Part shown: positions 6,621 through 6,975 of the stretch, in pieces
Layout: each line of letters begins with the position of its first letter
Numbering within the stretch: position 1 is the first letter of the stretch
Assembly: GCA_023416455.1 (NCBI GenBank)
Contig: JAEZHQ010000242.1
Coordinates: 1 to 6,975 of the forward strand
DNA: 6,975 nt
Source: Pseudomonadota bacterium
Lineage (GTDB): Bacteria; Pseudomonadota; Alphaproteobacteria; Azospirillales; Azospirillaceae
Reading direction: 5' to 3'
Position numbers and translations under genes: made by a program
The notes under the pieces: model-generated
The model's database searches: none
Told to the model about the DNA's origin: nothing
The model's input: only the letters and a program-made list of their open reading frames with translations

Positions 6621-6975
6621 GGCGCCGTCGCCCCGTCGGGGCGGATGGTGAGGAGGATCTGGTCCTCATCGACCATCGCGTTGTGCTCGGCCAGGATGGC
6701 GGTCACCGTGCCGCGCACGCCGGCCGGCACCGAGTTGAACAGCTTCATCACCTCGACGAGGCAGACGGTGTCCTCCGGCTCGACGCGGGAGCCGACCTCG
6801 ACGAAGGGCGGCTCGGTCGGCGAGGGGGTGCGGTAGAAGCGGCCCAGCATGGGCGCGCGGATGGTGACCAGCCCTTCCTCCGCCGCGGCCGACGCCGGCG
6901 GCGGGGCGGCGGGGGCGGCGGCCGGGACGGCCGGCGCCGGTTTCGGAGCGGATGAGGCGGCCGGGGCGGCCGGGG
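6617..6975 (-). CDS. AccB-like biotin carboxyl carrier protein, C-terminal part (N-terminus outside the window)
   Basis: Carries the covalently bound biotin that shuttles carboxyl groups between biotin carboxylase and carboxyltransferase. The visible 118 residues have no start codon before the window edge and begin with about 30 residues rich in Pro and Ala, the flexible linker typical of AccB. The biotinyl domain follows: LVTIRAPMLGRFYRTPSP, FVEVG, then VEVMKLFNSVPAG, whose Lys (codon 6745-6743) is the biotinylation site, and AILAEHNAMVDEDQILLTI. The RAPMLGRFYRTPSP segment is closer to AccB than to the biotin domains fused to pyruvate or propionyl-CoA carboxylases. The motif reads EVMKL rather than the common EAMKM. 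The stop overlaps the carboxyltransferase ATG by 4 nt, which implies coupled translation. It could also serve acetyl-CoA carboxylase, but the overlap with a 5S-type carboxyltransferase argues for a dedicated carrier. Confidence 0.93.
   Translation of the reverse strand, partial: PAAPAASSAPKPAPAVPAAAPAAPPPASAAAEEGLVTIRAPMLGRFYRTPSPTEPPFVEVGSRVEPEDTVCLVEVMKLFNSVPAGVRGTVTAILAEHNAMVDEDQILLTIRPDGATAP

Noticed and set aside
4981..6669. Long open extension upstream of the GntR gene, suggesting a fusion protein of over 800 residues
   Set aside because: The extension is an Arg/Pro/Ala-rich out-of-frame reading of the carboxyltransferase gene. The regulator's normal winged-helix N-terminus follows the ATG at 4980.
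4965..6836. 623-codon plus-strand open frame opposite the carboxyltransferase
   Set aside because: Low-complexity shadow; the minus strand holds a full-length, motif-complete carboxyltransferase.
6851..6975. Pro/Ala-rich repetitive stretch at the right edge as a DNA repeat
   Set aside because: It reads in frame as the flexible linker of the carrier protein, and the units are not regular enough to be a tandem repeat in their own right.
1..6975. tRNA, rRNA, CRISPR, insertion sequence or prophage signals
   Set aside because: I looked on both strands and saw no repeat-spacer pattern, transposase-like protein, terminal inverted repeats or tRNA-like cloverleaf.

Overview
The window is very GC-rich, and all seven genes I can support lie on the minus strand, so they are read from the right end towards the left. 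GC-rich third codon positions, tight gene spacing and ATGA/TGATG-type overlaps fit a high-GC proteobacterium. An Azospirillum- or Rhodospirillales-like alphaproteobacterium is my guess from sequence style only, and I cannot place it firmly.

In transcription order the layout is as follows. (1) The C-terminal part of an AccB-like biotin carboxyl carrier protein (6975-6617, N-terminus outside the window). (2) A carboxyltransferase of the HMGL-like/transcarboxylase 5S/pyruvate carboxylase CT family (6620-5115), overlapping it by 4 nt. (3) A GntR-family regulator with a UTRA (HutC-type) effector domain (4980-4168). (4) An AccC-like biotin carboxylase (4025-2655). (5) and (6) The beta (ATP-grasp, 2617-1895) and alpha (CoA-binding, 1895-438) subunits of an ADP/NDP-forming acyl-CoA synthetase, overlapping by a single base. 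(7) The N-terminal part of a 3-hydroxyacyl-CoA dehydrogenase (402-1, running off the left end). No stretch over 300 bases lacks a gene. The two real gaps are 4026-4167, which holds an AT-rich 21-bp palindrome and a GC-rich leader dyad, and 4981-5114, which holds only a weak promoter-like hexamer.

Read together, this looks like a catabolic operon. Genes 1, 2 and 4 supply the three parts of a biotin-dependent carboxylase or transcarboxylase: carrier, carboxyltransferase and biotin carboxylase. Genes 5 and 6 activate an organic acid to its CoA thioester, and gene 7 suggests beta-oxidation-like processing. Gene 3 is the likely local regulator and the palindrome at 4108-4128 its likely operator. 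No acetyl-CoA carboxylase-type AccA/AccD or propionyl-CoA carboxylase-type beta subunit is present. The carboxyltransferase is the 2-oxoacid type, and the motif that normally reads GGATFD is replaced by APVQFD while the metal-binding and catalytic residues are kept. The substrate is therefore probably not ordinary pyruvate/oxaloacetate. That is the most interesting feature of the window.
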